A stretch of 18,568 nucleotides of DNA from Candidatus Moranbacteria bacterium CG_4_9_14_3_um_filter_45_14 (GCA_002790675.1 PFVP01000015.1:1-18568); one strand, 5' to 3'. Positions 1 to 7,727 are shown, numbered from the stretch's first letter. A program made the numbers and translations. The notes: generated by a model not told the origin, from the sequence alone.

Positions 1-471
1 AACATCCGAAGCGCGCATAATGTCGGTTCGATGTTCCGGACAGCAGACGGTGCCGGAGTGGGTGAGATTATCCTTTCCGGTTATACGCCTGTGCCGGCGA
101 AGAGCGATGCCTTGTATCTGACCGATGCAGACAAAGCGCTCAAGAAGACGGCTCTCGGCGCAGAAGCGTATATTCATTGGAAGAAATACGTTTCGCTCAC
201 TCGTGTTTTGGATCGATTGAAGAAAAACGGGTACACGGTTATTGCTTTGGAACAGAATACCGGAAGCATCGATTATCGGAAGTATCATCCTGTAAAAAAG
301 AATGGCATAGCGCTCATCGTAGGAAACGAAGTTTTGGGAGTCGATGCGAAAATCTTGGAACAATGTGATACTGTTATAGAAATTCCGATGCGTGGCAAGA
401 AGAATTCTCTCAATGTAGCAGTGGCTACCGGCATTGCCCTTTATCAAATAATGAGTACAATAGAAGAATGA
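1..471 (+). CDS. TrmH/SpoU-family RNA 2'-O-ribose methyltransferase (5'-truncated by window edge)
   Basis: The reading frame is open from base 1, so the N-terminus lies outside the window; about 156 residues remain. The visible start, NIRSAHNVGSMFRTADG, is the SpoU motif 1 (N..R...N.G...R.A). GNEVLG near the middle is motif 2, and IPMRGKKNSLNVAVATGIA near the C-terminus is motif 3. Motifs 2 and 3 form the trefoil-knot SAM-binding site in this family, which transfers a methyl group from SAM to a ribose 2'-OH in tRNA or rRNA. No extra N-terminal substrate-binding domain can be judged from what remains, so the substrate (TrmH, TrmL or RlmB type) is not assignable. The TGA stop overlaps the ATG of the next gene (ATGA), so the two are probably translationally coupled. 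Family assignment is very firm; the exact enzyme is open. Confidence 0.93.
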   Translation, partial: NIRSAHNVGSMFRTADGAGVGEIILSGYTPVPAKSDALYLTDADKALKKTALGAEAYIHWKKYVSLTRVLDRLKKNGYTVIALEQNTGSIDYRKYHPVKKNGIALIVGNEVLGVDAKILEQCDTVIEIPMRGKKNSLNVAVATGIALYQIMSTIEE

Positions 472-1193
472 CGACAAAGAAAAATAAAATAGCCATATTC
501 GATATCGATGGGACGATTTTTCGCAAAAATCTTCATTTCGAACTCATCAATGAACTTTCGTGGATGAAGATTTTCCCCGCGGAAGCACGCAATATGCTCA
601 TAAAAATATATACCGGCTGGTTGGAACACGAAGGAACGTATGAGGATTATCGCAAAGCCCTTGTGGCATTGTATGCTGAACATATCAAGGGATGTACACA
701 GAAAGATGTGCTGAAGGCTTGCCAGATACTCATTCCTTTCCACGCCAAACGTACCTATATTTTTGCGGAAAAATTAATTAAGAAGTTGCGTAAGGACGGA
801 TATCATTTGATCGCCGTATCCGGTTCTCCTAAAGAGGTCGTAGAGGAGTATAATCAGCAGTATCTGAAATTTGACAATGTTTTCGGGAGTATCTATGCGC
901 TCGATGATGGCGGGAAATATACGGGTGAGGCGGAATTCGAACCATCGAGGAACAAGGGTCATCTGGTAGAACAGTATGTATATGAACACAAGCTGACGTT
1001 TGAAGGCTCATACGGCATAGGCGATACGGAATCAGATAGCAGTTTTTTGAAACTCGTAGAAAGTCCTATCGCCTTCAATCCGAATAAGAATTTGAAAGCG
1101 ACGGCGGAGAAGGAAGATTGGAAAATAGTCGTAGAGAAGAAAGATGTCGTCTATGAGGTGAATAAAGAATGTTTTAAGAATTCAATCGTATGA
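468..1193 (+). CDS. HAD-superfamily phosphatase, SerB-like (HAD-IB)
   Basis: This 241-residue protein has all four HAD motifs. FDIDGT at 11-16 carries the nucleophile Asp12 and the acid/base Asp14. SGSP at 118-121 is motif II. Lys163 in RNKGH is the likely motif III lysine. GDTESD at 185-190 is motif IV, which binds magnesium. A helical cap lies between motifs I and II, as in phosphoserine phosphatase-like HAD-IB enzymes. It is therefore a soluble phosphomonoesterase, but the substrate cannot be read from sequence; phosphoserine, glycerol-type and nucleotide phosphates are all possible. The start is fixed by an ATGA overlap with the methyltransferase upstream, and its own TGA overlaps the ATG of the small gene downstream. 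Confidence 0.9.
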   Translation: MTTKKNKIAIFDIDGTIFRKNLHFELINELSWMKIFPAEARNMLIKIYTGWLEHEGTYEDYRKALVALYAEHIKGCTQKDVLKACQILIPFHAKRTYIFAEKLIKKLRKDGYHLIAVSGSPKEVVEEYNQQYLKFDNVFGSIYALDDGGKYTGEAEFEPSRNKGHLVEQYVYEHKLTFEGSYGIGDTESDSSFLKLVESPIAFNPNKNLKATAEKEDWKIVVEKKDVVYEVNKECFKNSIV

Positions 1194-1312
1194 ATCTCAA
1201 CGCCTCTCTCGACAATTTCATAAAAAAGACACTGTGGTTGTGGTTGCCGTTTTATGCTTTTTTCGAACTCATCAAAGAGTTGGGAGAACGAGCGACCAAG
1301 AGAAAAAAATGA
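1190..1312 (+). CDS. Small 40-residue membrane-type protein between HAD phosphatase and VanZ genes
   Basis: The frame ATG 1190 to TGA 1312 encodes 40 residues beginning MNLNASLDNFIKK. A short hydrophobic, aromatic-rich segment (LWLWLPFYAFF, about residues 16-26) is followed by a charged tail ending ERATKRKK. Both ends are stop-start overlaps: its ATG overlaps the HAD gene's TGA, and its TGA overlaps the ATG at 1309 of the VanZ gene. That double coupling is the main reason to believe it, since a chance frame would rarely meet both neighbours this way. It could be a single-pass or peripheral membrane peptide with a positive-inside C-terminus. I recognise no family and assign no function. Confidence 0.7.
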   Translation: MNLNASLDNFIKKTLWLWLPFYAFFELIKELGERATKRKK

Positions 1313-1713
1313 TGACGCATACTCCTCTTTTTGTTCTGCGTGGATTTCCGCTTCTGTTGTGGATGGGGGTTATTTTCTCTTTTTCATCTCTTCACGGGAG
1401 TGCTTATCCTTTCGATCCGACACTGGCATACTATGTGGAACGCAAGAGCGCCCATTTGGTCGAATACGCCGTGCTGACAGTGCTTGCAGTACGGTTCCTC
1501 TATGCGATTTTTCTTCGTGAAACTTTTTCCAAGGTTCTTCTTTTGGCGACCGTTTTTTCAATCACCTACGGGGCATCCGATGAATTGCATCAGTTTTTCG
1601 TACCATATCGGGGGGCAAAAATGAGCGATGTTTTTATCGATAGTATTGGTGTTCTGTTTATCGCTGGCATATATTATGTTCTGTACCGAAAAAAGAAAGG
1701 AAAGAAGGCTTGA
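1309..1713 (+). CDS. VanZ-like family membrane protein
   Basis: The protein is 134 residues with about four hydrophobic segments (roughly 11-28, 50-70, 74-90 and 108-126). It carries the usual VanZ-like landmarks: RKSAHLVEYAVL in helix 2, DELHQFFVPYRGAKMSDV, and IDSIGVLF in the last helix. VanZ is known from teicoplanin resistance clusters, but most chromosomal members have unknown roles at the cell envelope, so resistance should not be inferred. I chose ATG 1309, inside the overlap with the small gene (an alternative ATG is at 1312), rather than a longer upstream frame from 1234. That longer version has an unnatural N-terminus and would overlap the small gene almost entirely. It ends the four-gene overlapping cluster; no clear terminator follows. 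Confidence 0.85.
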   Translation: MMTHTPLFVLRGFPLLLWMGVIFSFSSLHGSAYPFDPTLAYYVERKSAHLVEYAVLTVLAVRFLYAIFLRETFSKVLLLATVFSITYGASDELHQFFVPYRGAKMSDVFIDSIGVLFIAGIYYVLYRKKKGKKA

Positions 1714-1720
1714 CCACTTT

Positions 1721-1759
1721 GTTTGCAAACGGTTGAATGTTCTCTTTTGAACACCCGTT
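1721..1759. repeat. Palindrome and compound hairpin after the VanZ gene
   Basis: GTTTGCAAAC at 1721-1730 is a perfect 10-base palindrome. Overlapping it, AACGG (1728-1732) pairs with CCGTT (1755-1759), and TGTTC (1738-1742) pairs with GAACA (1749-1753) inside. No T-run follows, so it is not a standard intrinsic terminator. It may be an mRNA 3'-end structure or a remnant of a repeat. Confidence 0.4.
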
Positions 1760-1760
1760 G

Positions 1761-1966
1761 TAGAACAACCAAAAGTAATCTTTTGTCTTTGCTCTAGACC
1801 TGTCTGCCGATTTATCTGCCGTAGGCATGACAGGCAGGCTCATCAGTGCTCTCGGTTACCGAAAAAAGTCGCCCCCAATCAACAGCGGAGAAGCTCTTTT
1901 TCTGAACTGAGAGCCCTTCTTCAGACAAGTAGAGCAACCACCGAAAAATTCTTTTGGTCGCTTTAC
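1761..1966. repeat. Gene-free stretch with two imperfect repeat units (1761-1793 and 1930-1966)
   Basis: No convincing gene lies between 1714 and 2014. Two segments align with small gaps: TAGAACAACC...ATCTTTTGTC at 1761-1788 and TAGAGCAACC...TTCTTTTGGTC at 1930-1959. The minus-strand reading frames here lack recognisable domains and seem to be by-products of these repeats. The area may be decayed repeat or former coding DNA; its origin is not visible. Confidence 0.35.
1799..1838. repeat. Composite GC-rich palindromic element, copy 1
   Basis: The outer parts CCTGTCTGCCGA (1799-1810) and CAGGCAGG (1831-1838) together equal the 20-mer found intact at 12366-12385 and 12753-12772. They are split here by 20 bases containing CTGCCGTAGGCA, the core of the element at 12331-12345. 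It folds as CCTGTC-TGCC pairing with GGCA-T-GACAGG. This looks like one palindromic unit nested in another. Confidence 0.75.
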
Positions 1967-2014
1967 AAAGCAGTAGAGACTGTAAATTTGAGGGAGAATA
2001 GAGGACGTCCGGGA

Positions 2015-2043
2015 TTGACAAAAATGGGTTTATACGCTATTCT
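2015..2043 (+). promoter_or_regulatory. Strong sigma70-type promoter upstream of nusA
   Basis: TTGACA (2015-2020), a 17-base spacer and TATTCT (2038-2043) form a near-consensus promoter. Transcription would begin near 2050. Only about 17 bases later a terminator-like hairpin starts (2067), so this promoter makes either a very short RNA or an attenuated nusA transcript. Confidence 0.7.
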
Positions 2044-2066
2044 GGACGTAGGAATGGATGGGTATG

Positions 2067-2092
2067 GAGGTTCGCTTGTGGCGAGCTTTTTT
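2067..2092 (+). terminator. Intrinsic terminator / attenuator in the nusA leader
   Basis: GAGGTTCGC (2067-2075) pairs with GCGAGCTTT (2081-2089) around a TTGTG loop, with three G-T wobbles. T residues run to 2092. It lies between the strong promoter at 2015-2043 and the nusA start at 2152, a place suited to attenuation. Confidence 0.6.
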
Positions 2093-2108
2093 CGTTCAAA
2101 AGCCGATT

Positions 2109-2137
2109 ATTCGAAATATTTTATTGAGTATTATAAT
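2109..2137 (+). promoter_or_regulatory. Probable nusA-proximal promoter giving a very short leader
   Basis: A perfect -10 TATAAT lies at 2132-2137; the -35 region at 2109-2114 is poor (ATTCGA). Predicted transcription starts near 2144, only about eight bases before the nusA ATG. There is no Shine-Dalgarno sequence, so a nearly leaderless mRNA is likely. Confidence 0.45.
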
Positions 2138-2151
2138 TTTTATACACACTT

Positions 2152-3504
2152 ATGGCAAAGAAGAAACAGATCGAAGAAGAGAAGGAGGCCGCTACCGAAG
2201 GGAGTCTTTCAGGACGCCTGGGTGAGTTTGGGAGTGCGGTGATGCAGATCGCCGAGGAGAAAGGTATTTCCAAAGAACGGGTACTCGAGGTTGTTGAGGC
2301 GGCACTGGCGGCTGCGTACAAGAAAGACTATGGAAAAAGAGGCCAAGTGATACGCGCGACATTCGATGAAGTGCAGAAAGAAGCGAAATTCTTCCTTGTG
2401 AAAGAAGCTGTCGATGAAACGACGCGTGAATTCGTCGAAGAAAGCGTCGTCGATACTGAAGATGCAACGGACGAAGGAAAGATCGTTGAGAAGCAAGGAA
2501 AGAATGAAAAACAGACTGATCGGATTTTAGAGAAAAATGATCTGTCCGCTGGAGCTTTGGCAGAGGAGGATCGTTTGCAACGATTCAATCCTGAACGCGA
2601 TATGCTTCTCTCGGAAGCCAAGAAACTGAAAAAGGGTATCAAACTGGGAGAAACGCTCGAATTACCTCTCGAGAGCCACGATGAATTTGGTCGTGTGGCG
2701 GCTCAAACCGCCAAGCAAGTCATCATTCAGCGTATCCGTGAAGCAGAGCGTGAATCGATGTTCGCTGAGTATAAAGAAAAAGAAGGCCAAGTGGTGAGCG
2801 GTGTCATACAGCGTGTCGAAGGACGTAATGTTTTCGTCGATCTCGGAAAATCAATCGGTATATTGTTCCCATCGGAACAGATCGAGGGAGAGACGTATCG
2901 AGTGGGACAACATTTGAAAGTTTTTCTCGCCAGAGTAGAATCGGATACCAAAGGACCGGGGTTGCTTTTGTCACGGGCTCATCCGGAAATGGTGCGTCAT
3001 TTGTTTTCTCTCGAAGTGCCGGAAATCTTTACGGGCACGGTAGAAATCAAAGCCATCTCTCGTGAAGCTGGTTCCCGTACCAAGATCGCTGTTTTTTCTG
3101 CCGAAGAGGGTGTCGATCCGATCGGTTCCTGTGTCGGACAAAAAGGGACGCGCGTACAGGCCATCATCGATGAACTGGGTGGAGAAAAAATCGATATTAT
3201 TGAATGGAACGAAGATGAGAAGAGGTTTATCAGTGCGGCATTATCACCGGCAAAAGTGCTTTCCGTGGAGTTGTTTGAGGAGGAGAAGAGAGCTCTTGTG
3301 AAAGTTCCCAATGATCAGTTATCGCTCGCTATCGGCAAACGCGGTCAAAATGTACGTCTCGCAGCCAAGCTTACCGGTTGGAAAATCGATGTAGCTAGCG
3401 ATGAGACGCTGGGTGTGAAAGAGCCTGAAGCCAAGGAAGAAATTCCTGGAGATATCGCCCCTGAGGAAATTCCTCCTGTAGAAACTGAAGAAGCGAAAGT
3501 ATAA
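2152..3504 (+). CDS. nusA: Transcription termination/antitermination factor NusA
   Basis: At 450 residues this is a NusA with the standard order: an N-terminal RNA polymerase-binding domain, an S1 domain starting near residue 208 (GQVVSGVIQRVEGRNVFVDLG), and two KH domains. Their RNA-binding signatures are IGSCVGQKGTR (324-334) and LAIGKRGQNVR (about 392-402). NusA binds elongating RNA polymerase and modulates pausing, termination and antitermination. The N-terminal domain contains an unusually long, acidic and lysine-rich insertion, roughly residues 99-150, and the last 30 residues are also acidic and Pro/Glu-rich. No E. coli-type acidic-repeat domains are present. The ATG at 2152 gives a normal NusA start; no ribosome-binding site precedes it. 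The leader carries a promoter plus terminator-like hairpin, which would fit autoregulation, although that is inference. ppa follows after 33 bases. Confidence 0.96.
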   Translation: MAKKKQIEEEKEAATEGSLSGRLGEFGSAVMQIAEEKGISKERVLEVVEAALAAAYKKDYGKRGQVIRATFDEVQKEAKFFLVKEAVDETTREFVEESVVDTEDATDEGKIVEKQGKNEKQTDRILEKNDLSAGALAEEDRLQRFNPERDMLLSEAKKLKKGIKLGETLELPLESHDEFGRVAAQTAKQVIIQRIREAERESMFAEYKEKEGQVVSGVIQRVEGRNVFVDLGKSIGILFPSEQIEGETYRVGQHLKVFLARVESDTKGPGLLLSRAHPEMVRHLFSLEVPEIFTGTVEIKAISREAGSRTKIAVFSAEEGVDPIGSCVGQKGTRVQAIIDELGGEKIDIIEWNEDEKRFISAALSPAKVLSVELFEEEKRALVKVPNDQLSLAIGKRGQNVRLAAKLTGWKIDVASDETLGVKEPEAKEEIPGDIAPEEIPPVETEEAKV

Positions 3505-3537
3505 TATATTTTAAACATAATTCATTTAAAAAAAACT

Positions 3538-4074
3538 ATGAATCTCTGGCATGAAATCAGCGCAGGCAAGGATGTTCCCAATATCATCAATATGATCATC
3601 GAATGTCCCAAGGGTACGAAGAATAAGTATGAAATCGACAAGGAAACCGGTCTCATCAAGCTCGATCGTGCTATGAAGAGTGCCCAAGACTACCCATTCG
3701 ATTATGGATTCGTTCCACAGAGTTTGTGGGATGACGGAGACGCTCTCGATGTCGTGCTTCTGACGACATATCCGCTGGCGCCTGGCATCCTCGTCGAAGC
3801 CCGTCCGGTAGGGATTATGACGATGATCGATTGCGGTGACAGTGATGACAAGATCATCGCCGTACCGAAAAACGATCCGCGTTTCGATGAAATTCTCAAT
3901 CTGAGCGATGTGAACAAACACACGCTCAAAGAAATGCAACATTTTTTCGAAACCTACAAATCCATCGAGGGCAAAAAAGTTGTTGTGAAAGGTTTTAGGA
4001 ACAAGCAAGGAGCGCTCACAGCTATCAAGAAGGGACTGAAGATGTATAATGATACATTCGGAAAACGAGCTTAA
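3538..4074 (+). CDS. ppa: Family I inorganic pyrophosphatase
   Basis: This 178-residue protein matches soluble family I pyrophosphatases in length and sequence throughout. The PPase signature is DDGDALDVV (residues 65-73), whose Asp66, Asp68 and Asp71 bind catalytic metal ions. YPFDYGFVP (52-60) and a C-terminal EGKKVVVKGF stretch are also typical. The enzyme hydrolyses PPi to two phosphates in the cytosol and so pulls nucleotide polymerisation and tRNA charging forward. It sits 33 bases after nusA and 23 bases before tig, in the same direction, and is probably cotranscribed. A TATAAT overlapping the nusA stop (3500-3505) might add an internal promoter, but no good -35 accompanies it. The upstream stretch is A-rich with no Shine-Dalgarno sequence. 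Confidence 0.96.
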   Translation: MNLWHEISAGKDVPNIINMIIECPKGTKNKYEIDKETGLIKLDRAMKSAQDYPFDYGFVPQSLWDDGDALDVVLLTTYPLAPGILVEARPVGIMTMIDCGDSDDKIIAVPKNDPRFDEILNLSDVNKHTLKEMQHFFETYKSIEGKKVVVKGFRNKQGALTAIKKGLKMYNDTFGKRA

Positions 4075-4097
4075 TATATTTTATCACCAGTGTTGTT

Positions 4098-5387
4098 ATG
4101 GAAGTGACTGTCAAAAAATTACCAGAATCGAAGGTTGAGATTTCTGTCGCTCTGTCGTGGGAGGAATGGCAGGGGGAAATGGATCATGTGGCAAAACACC
4201 TCGGGAAAGAGGTCAAGGTGGCCGGATTTCGTCCCGGGAAAGTGCCACGTGATGTTCTTGAAAAGCGTTTCGGCAAAAAGGCTTTGCTTTTGGAAGCTAC
4301 CGAACACGTCATTGATCATTCATACCCCAAGGTATTGAAAGAGCATAAAATCGATGCCATCGGTCGTCCGGAAGTGAAAGTGGGAAAAGTCGCTTTGGGT
4401 GAAACGTTCGAATATAGTGTTGTGACCGTGGTTATGCCGGAAGTGACGCTTGCATCCTGGAAAGGTGACGTGAAAAAAATAAATGTCGATTTTTCAAAAC
4501 AGGAGGATGTCATTCCCGAAGCAGAAATCAATACTGAACTCGAGAAATTGGCCGATATGCACGCGAAGCTGGTGACCGTGAATCGTGAAGCGAAAACGGG
4601 CGATAATGTATTGGTAGATTTTTCTGTACTGCAAGATGGCGTGCTTATCGAAAACGGGAAGAGTGAGAAACACCCGATCGTTTTGGGGAAAGGTGTTTTC
4701 ATCCCTGGTTTCGAGGAACAGCTCCTCGGTATGAAAGAAGGAGAAGAGAAAACATTTGAACTCAATTTTCCGACGGAATATCATGTGAAACATCTGGCAG
4801 GAAAGCCAGCTACTTTTCAGGTGAAATTGGGAGTGGTGCAGGAACGGGAGATTCCGATTCTCGATGATGCTTTCGCCAAAGGATTGGGGAATTTCGAATC
4901 ATTGGAGAAATTGAAAGAGAATATGCGCAGTGGGATGTTGGAAGAGAAAAAAATCAAGAGCAAGGAAATCCATCGGACCAGACTGCTTGATAGTCTCGTC
5001 GAGAAGGCAACAATCGATTATCCGGAAATACTTGTGGAAGAAGAACAGACACGTATGGTGCGTGAGTTTGAGGCACAGATTCAATCGATGGGTCTCAATT
5101 TTCCTGATTATCTTACTCAGATGAAAAAAACGGAAGAAGAAATAAAGACAGAATGGAAACCGCAAGCGAAAAAACGATTGGCTGCTCATCTCATATTGAA
5201 TATGCTCGCGGATACAGAGGAGATCGATGTGGATACGGAGGAAGTCGAAGCGGAGATGAACAAAACATTGCAGGGGTATAAAAACATCAAGGATATCGAG
5301 AAGAATATCGATATGGGGCGTCTCTATAGTGCGACACGCGGACAGCTCCGAAATGAGAAAGTCTTTGATTTTCTCGAAAAGCTCTAG
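4098..5387 (+). CDS. tig: Trigger factor, ribosome-associated chaperone
   Basis: The 429-residue product has the three-part layout of trigger factor. The N-terminal domain carries the ribosome-docking signature GFRPGKVP (43-50). The middle FKBP-type prolyl isomerase domain spans roughly 165-250 (GDNVLVDFSV to FQVKLGVVQ, with PGFEEQLLGMKEGE in between). A helical, charged C-terminal domain forms the chaperone arms. It binds nascent chains at the ribosomal exit tunnel. Length is close to the usual 430 residues. The gene directly precedes clpP, the order seen in many bacteria (tig-clpP-clpX), although no clpX follows here. No Shine-Dalgarno motif precedes the ATG; the preceding bases are CAGTGTTGTT. 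Confidence 0.96.
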   Translation: MEVTVKKLPESKVEISVALSWEEWQGEMDHVAKHLGKEVKVAGFRPGKVPRDVLEKRFGKKALLLEATEHVIDHSYPKVLKEHKIDAIGRPEVKVGKVALGETFEYSVVTVVMPEVTLASWKGDVKKINVDFSKQEDVIPEAEINTELEKLADMHAKLVTVNREAKTGDNVLVDFSVLQDGVLIENGKSEKHPIVLGKGVFIPGFEEQLLGMKEGEEKTFELNFPTEYHVKHLAGKPATFQVKLGVVQEREIPILDDAFAKGLGNFESLEKLKENMRSGMLEEKKIKSKEIHRTRLLDSLVEKATIDYPEILVEEEQTRMVREFEAQIQSMGLNFPDYLTQMKKTEEEIKTEWKPQAKKRLAAHLILNMLADTEEIDVDTEEVEAEMNKTLQGYKNIKDIEKNIDMGRLYSATRGQLRNEKVFDFLEKL

Positions 5388-5418
5388 GGTGGGCAAGTAA
5401 TACGTTAACGTCATATTT

Positions 5419-6003
5419 ATGAAGAATCAATACCTCATCCCGATGGTGGTAGAGAAGACAAGTTTCGGTGAGCGTGCGTATGATATCTACTCGCGTCTCT
5501 TGAAGGATCGGATTATTTTCATCGGCTCGCCGATTGATGACGGCGTTGCCAACACAGTGATCGCACAGCTTTTGTTCCTCGAATCGCAGAACGCCAAAGA
5601 GGATATCAAGATGTATATCAATTCTCCAGGAGGATCGGTGACATCAGCTCTCGCTATTTATGACACGATGCAGTACGTCAAATCGGATATCCAAACGATT
5701 TGTATCGGAATGGCTGCTTCGGCGGCAGCGCTTCTGCTTGCTTCGGGAAAGAAGGGAAAACGTATGGTGCTTCCCAATAGCGAGGTGATGATTCATCAAG
5801 TATTGGGTGGTACATCGGGTCAGGCAACCGATATCGATATCCACGCCCGGCATATTTTGAAGACTCGCGAGCGTCTCAATAAGATTCTCGCCAAACATAC
5901 CGGACAGAAATTGCAGAAAATCGAACAGGATACCGAGCGCGATTATTTTATGAGTGCGGAAGAAGCCTTGAAATATGGAATCGTCGATAAAGTGATACAG
6001 TAG
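5419..6003 (+). CDS. clpP: ATP-dependent Clp protease proteolytic subunit
   Basis: At 194 residues this is a normal-length ClpP. The catalytic triad is visible: Ser101 in GMAASAAA, His126 in MIHQ and Asp175 in TERDYFMS. The N-terminus, IPMVVEKTSFGERAYDIYSRLL, is the conserved processing and oligomer region, and GSPIDD (36-41) and NSPGGSV (68-74) are hallmark motifs. ClpP forms tetradecameric serine-protease barrels that degrade proteins fed by ClpX, ClpA or ClpC; the partner ATPase is not in this window. It follows tig by 31 bases and is closed by a strong terminator at 6025-6054. The start at 5419 is supported by normal family length; an in-frame ATG at 5443 is less likely. Confidence 0.97.
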   Translation: MKNQYLIPMVVEKTSFGERAYDIYSRLLKDRIIFIGSPIDDGVANTVIAQLLFLESQNAKEDIKMYINSPGGSVTSALAIYDTMQYVKSDIQTICIGMAASAAALLLASGKKGKRMVLPNSEVMIHQVLGGTSGQATDIDIHARHILKTRERLNKILAKHTGQKLQKIEQDTERDYFMSAEEALKYGIVDKVIQ

Positions 6004-6024
6004 AGATGAAGTGGAACGGATGAT

Positions 6025-6054
6025 AAAAACGAGCCTGTTTTAGGCTCGTTTTTT
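6025..6054. terminator. Bidirectional intrinsic terminator between clpP and gpmI
   Basis: AAAAACGAGCC (6025-6035) pairs with GGCTCGTTTTT around a TGTTTTA loop. T-runs are present on both strands because the stem begins with A residues. It separates the convergent clpP (plus) and gpmI (minus) units. The 107 bases from 6055 to 6161 hold nothing else I can identify. Confidence 0.9.
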
Positions 6055-6161
6055 AGTTTTTTGTTATTTATCAATCGACATCTCTTGAATTCTTGTTTGA
6101 AGTGCAATGACTCAACAGCCAAAAGAAATCAATTGTATTTTGAAGGAGAATGTGGGTCTTG

Positions 6162-7727
6162 TTACTTGAGCAGAGGAAGCAGGCTTGTGCCATTCATTTC
6201 GGTCGGTTTCTCTATCTCCATAATATTCAGAATGGTTGGAACTACATCTGAGAGGAGTCCGTTGACTTCATTCTGCTCACGCATCATTTCTTCCGCATTT
6301 TTTTCGCGATGATTGTCAGGAGTGATATACCACAGTGGTACCGGATTGGTGGAATGTTCCGTATCCATTTCTCCCGTACTTGCCCTCTTCAATTCTTCCA
6401 CGTTGCCGTGATCGGAAGTGATGATAATAGCGCCACCAGCCTTCAGTATGGCTGGTACGAGGATAGAGAGGCTCTTATCGGTGGCCTCGACTGCATGGAT
6501 GGAAGCTTGCTCGTTGCCGGTGTGAGCCACCATATCCGGGTTCGCGTAATTGACAAGGATGAAATCGTATTCATTTTTCTCGAGAGCAGTGATGAGCGTC
6601 TCGGTGATTTTCGGAGAGCTCATTTCAGGCATTTCATCGAAATGCGATACTGCCGGAGATGGGACGAGCAGGCGGTCTTCACCAGAGAAGGCTTTCTCCG
6701 TACCGCCATTGAAAAAATAAGTGACGTGAGCGTATTTTTCTGTTTCGGCGAGACGGAGCTGTTTTTTATTATGAAGACTCAGTTCTTCGCCGAGGCAGTG
6801 ACTGACTTTTTCCGGCGGGAAAGCGACACCGACTGGGAGTCCGCGCTCATATTCTATCAGGGTAGTGAAGGAGATATCGAGGATTTTCCGCTCGAAACCA
6901 TCAAAGTTCGGTGCTGTGAACGCTTTAGTAAGTTCACGGGCACGATCTTCACGGAAGTTGAAGAATATCACGGAATCTTTGTCTTCGATGAGTGCTATCG
7001 GTTTGTTATTTTCAGTCAGGATGGTCGGTTCGATGTATTCATCTGAGATATTTTTACCGTATGCTTGTTCGAGGACGAGGATGGGATCTACGGCTGTCAT
7101 CCCGGCACCCTCCGTGAGCATATGATATGTCTTTTCAATCCGATCCCAGTTGTTGTTGCGATCCATAGAAAAATTTCGTCCGGAGAGACTAGCGATCTTT
7201 CCGATTCCGACGAGACGCATCGTCCTAGTGAGCTCCTTAATCTGTTGCACGCCGTCTGTCGGAGCAGAGTCACGACCATCGGTGAAGATATGGATGTATA
7301 CCTCGTCTATATTCTCATTCTTAGCGAGGCGCAGGAGAGCGAGGATGTGATCTTTGTGTGAGTGTACCGATCCGGAGCTGAGGAGTCCCATCAGGTGGAG
7401 TTTGCCTTTTTTCTCTTTTGCGGAGTGGACAGCCTTGAGGAGAACTTCATTTTTGAAGAAACTGCCATCCTGGATGGCAAGGGAAATACGGGGCAAATTC
7501 TGGTAGAGTACCCGACCTGCTCCCATCGTCATATGGCCGACCTCGCTATTCCCGGCGGTGTTCCAAGGGAGACCGACAGAAATTCCTGAAGCCTGGAGAG
7601 TAGTCATCGGATAAAAACGATTCAGTTTGTCGAACGTCGGTAAAGAAGCCTCCCTGATAGGGTTGCCGGTGACGTTGTTGCTAATACCCCAACCATCGAG
7701 AACGATTAGTACGATAGGCTTGTACAT
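6162..7727 (-). CDS. gpmI: 2,3-bisphosphoglycerate-independent phosphoglycerate mutase
   Basis: The 521-residue protein matches the cofactor-independent mutase family in length and motifs. Asp11 in VLIVLDGWG and the phosphorylated Ser61 in NTAGNSEVGH are the first metal-site residues. GLLSSGSVHSH, FTDGRDSAPT, FFNFREDRARE and the C-terminal ITSDHGNVEEL carry further manganese- and substrate-binding residues. It interconverts 3- and 2-phosphoglycerate in lower glycolysis through a phosphoserine intermediate. I chose ATG 7727 (MYKPIVLIVLDGWG), because longer upstream starts add a non-homologous, hydrophobic leader. It is transcribed opposite to all its neighbours: convergent with clpP, divergent from rny. 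A TTGTCA/TATGCT pair with short spacing lies upstream on the minus strand but is not convincing. Confidence 0.96.
   Translation of the reverse strand: MYKPIVLIVLDGWGISNNVTGNPIREASLPTFDKLNRFYPMTTLQASGISVGLPWNTAGNSEVGHMTMGAGRVLYQNLPRISLAIQDGSFFKNEVLLKAVHSAKEKKGKLHLMGLLSSGSVHSHKDHILALLRLAKNENIDEVYIHIFTDGRDSAPTDGVQQIKELTRTMRLVGIGKIASLSGRNFSMDRNNNWDRIEKTYHMLTEGAGMTAVDPILVLEQAYGKNISDEYIEPTILTENNKPIALIEDKDSVIFFNFREDRARELTKAFTAPNFDGFERKILDISFTTLIEYERGLPVGVAFPPEKVSHCLGEELSLHNKKQLRLAETEKYAHVTYFFNGGTEKAFSGEDRLLVPSPAVSHFDEMPEMSSPKITETLITALEKNEYDFILVNYANPDMVAHTGNEQASIHAVEATDKSLSILVPAILKAGGAIIITSDHGNVEELKRASTGEMDTEHSTNPVPLWYITPDNHREKNAEEMMREQNEVNGLLSDVVPTILNIMEIEKPTEMNGTSLLPLLK

Noticed and set aside
1234..1308. 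Upstream extension of the VanZ gene
   Set aside because: The extension overlaps the coupled 40-residue gene and lacks VanZ-like sequence; ATG 1309 fits the overlap pattern.
1658..2021. Minus-strand frames of 61 and 69 residues (1658-1843 and 1812-2021)
   Set aside because: They read through the palindrome and the imperfect repeats, have no domain, and do not look like selected protein sequence.
6309..7046. 245-residue open frame on the plus strand
   Set aside because: It lies entirely antisense to gpmI, whose motifs are complete. It has no recognisable domain and fits a codon-bias shadow.
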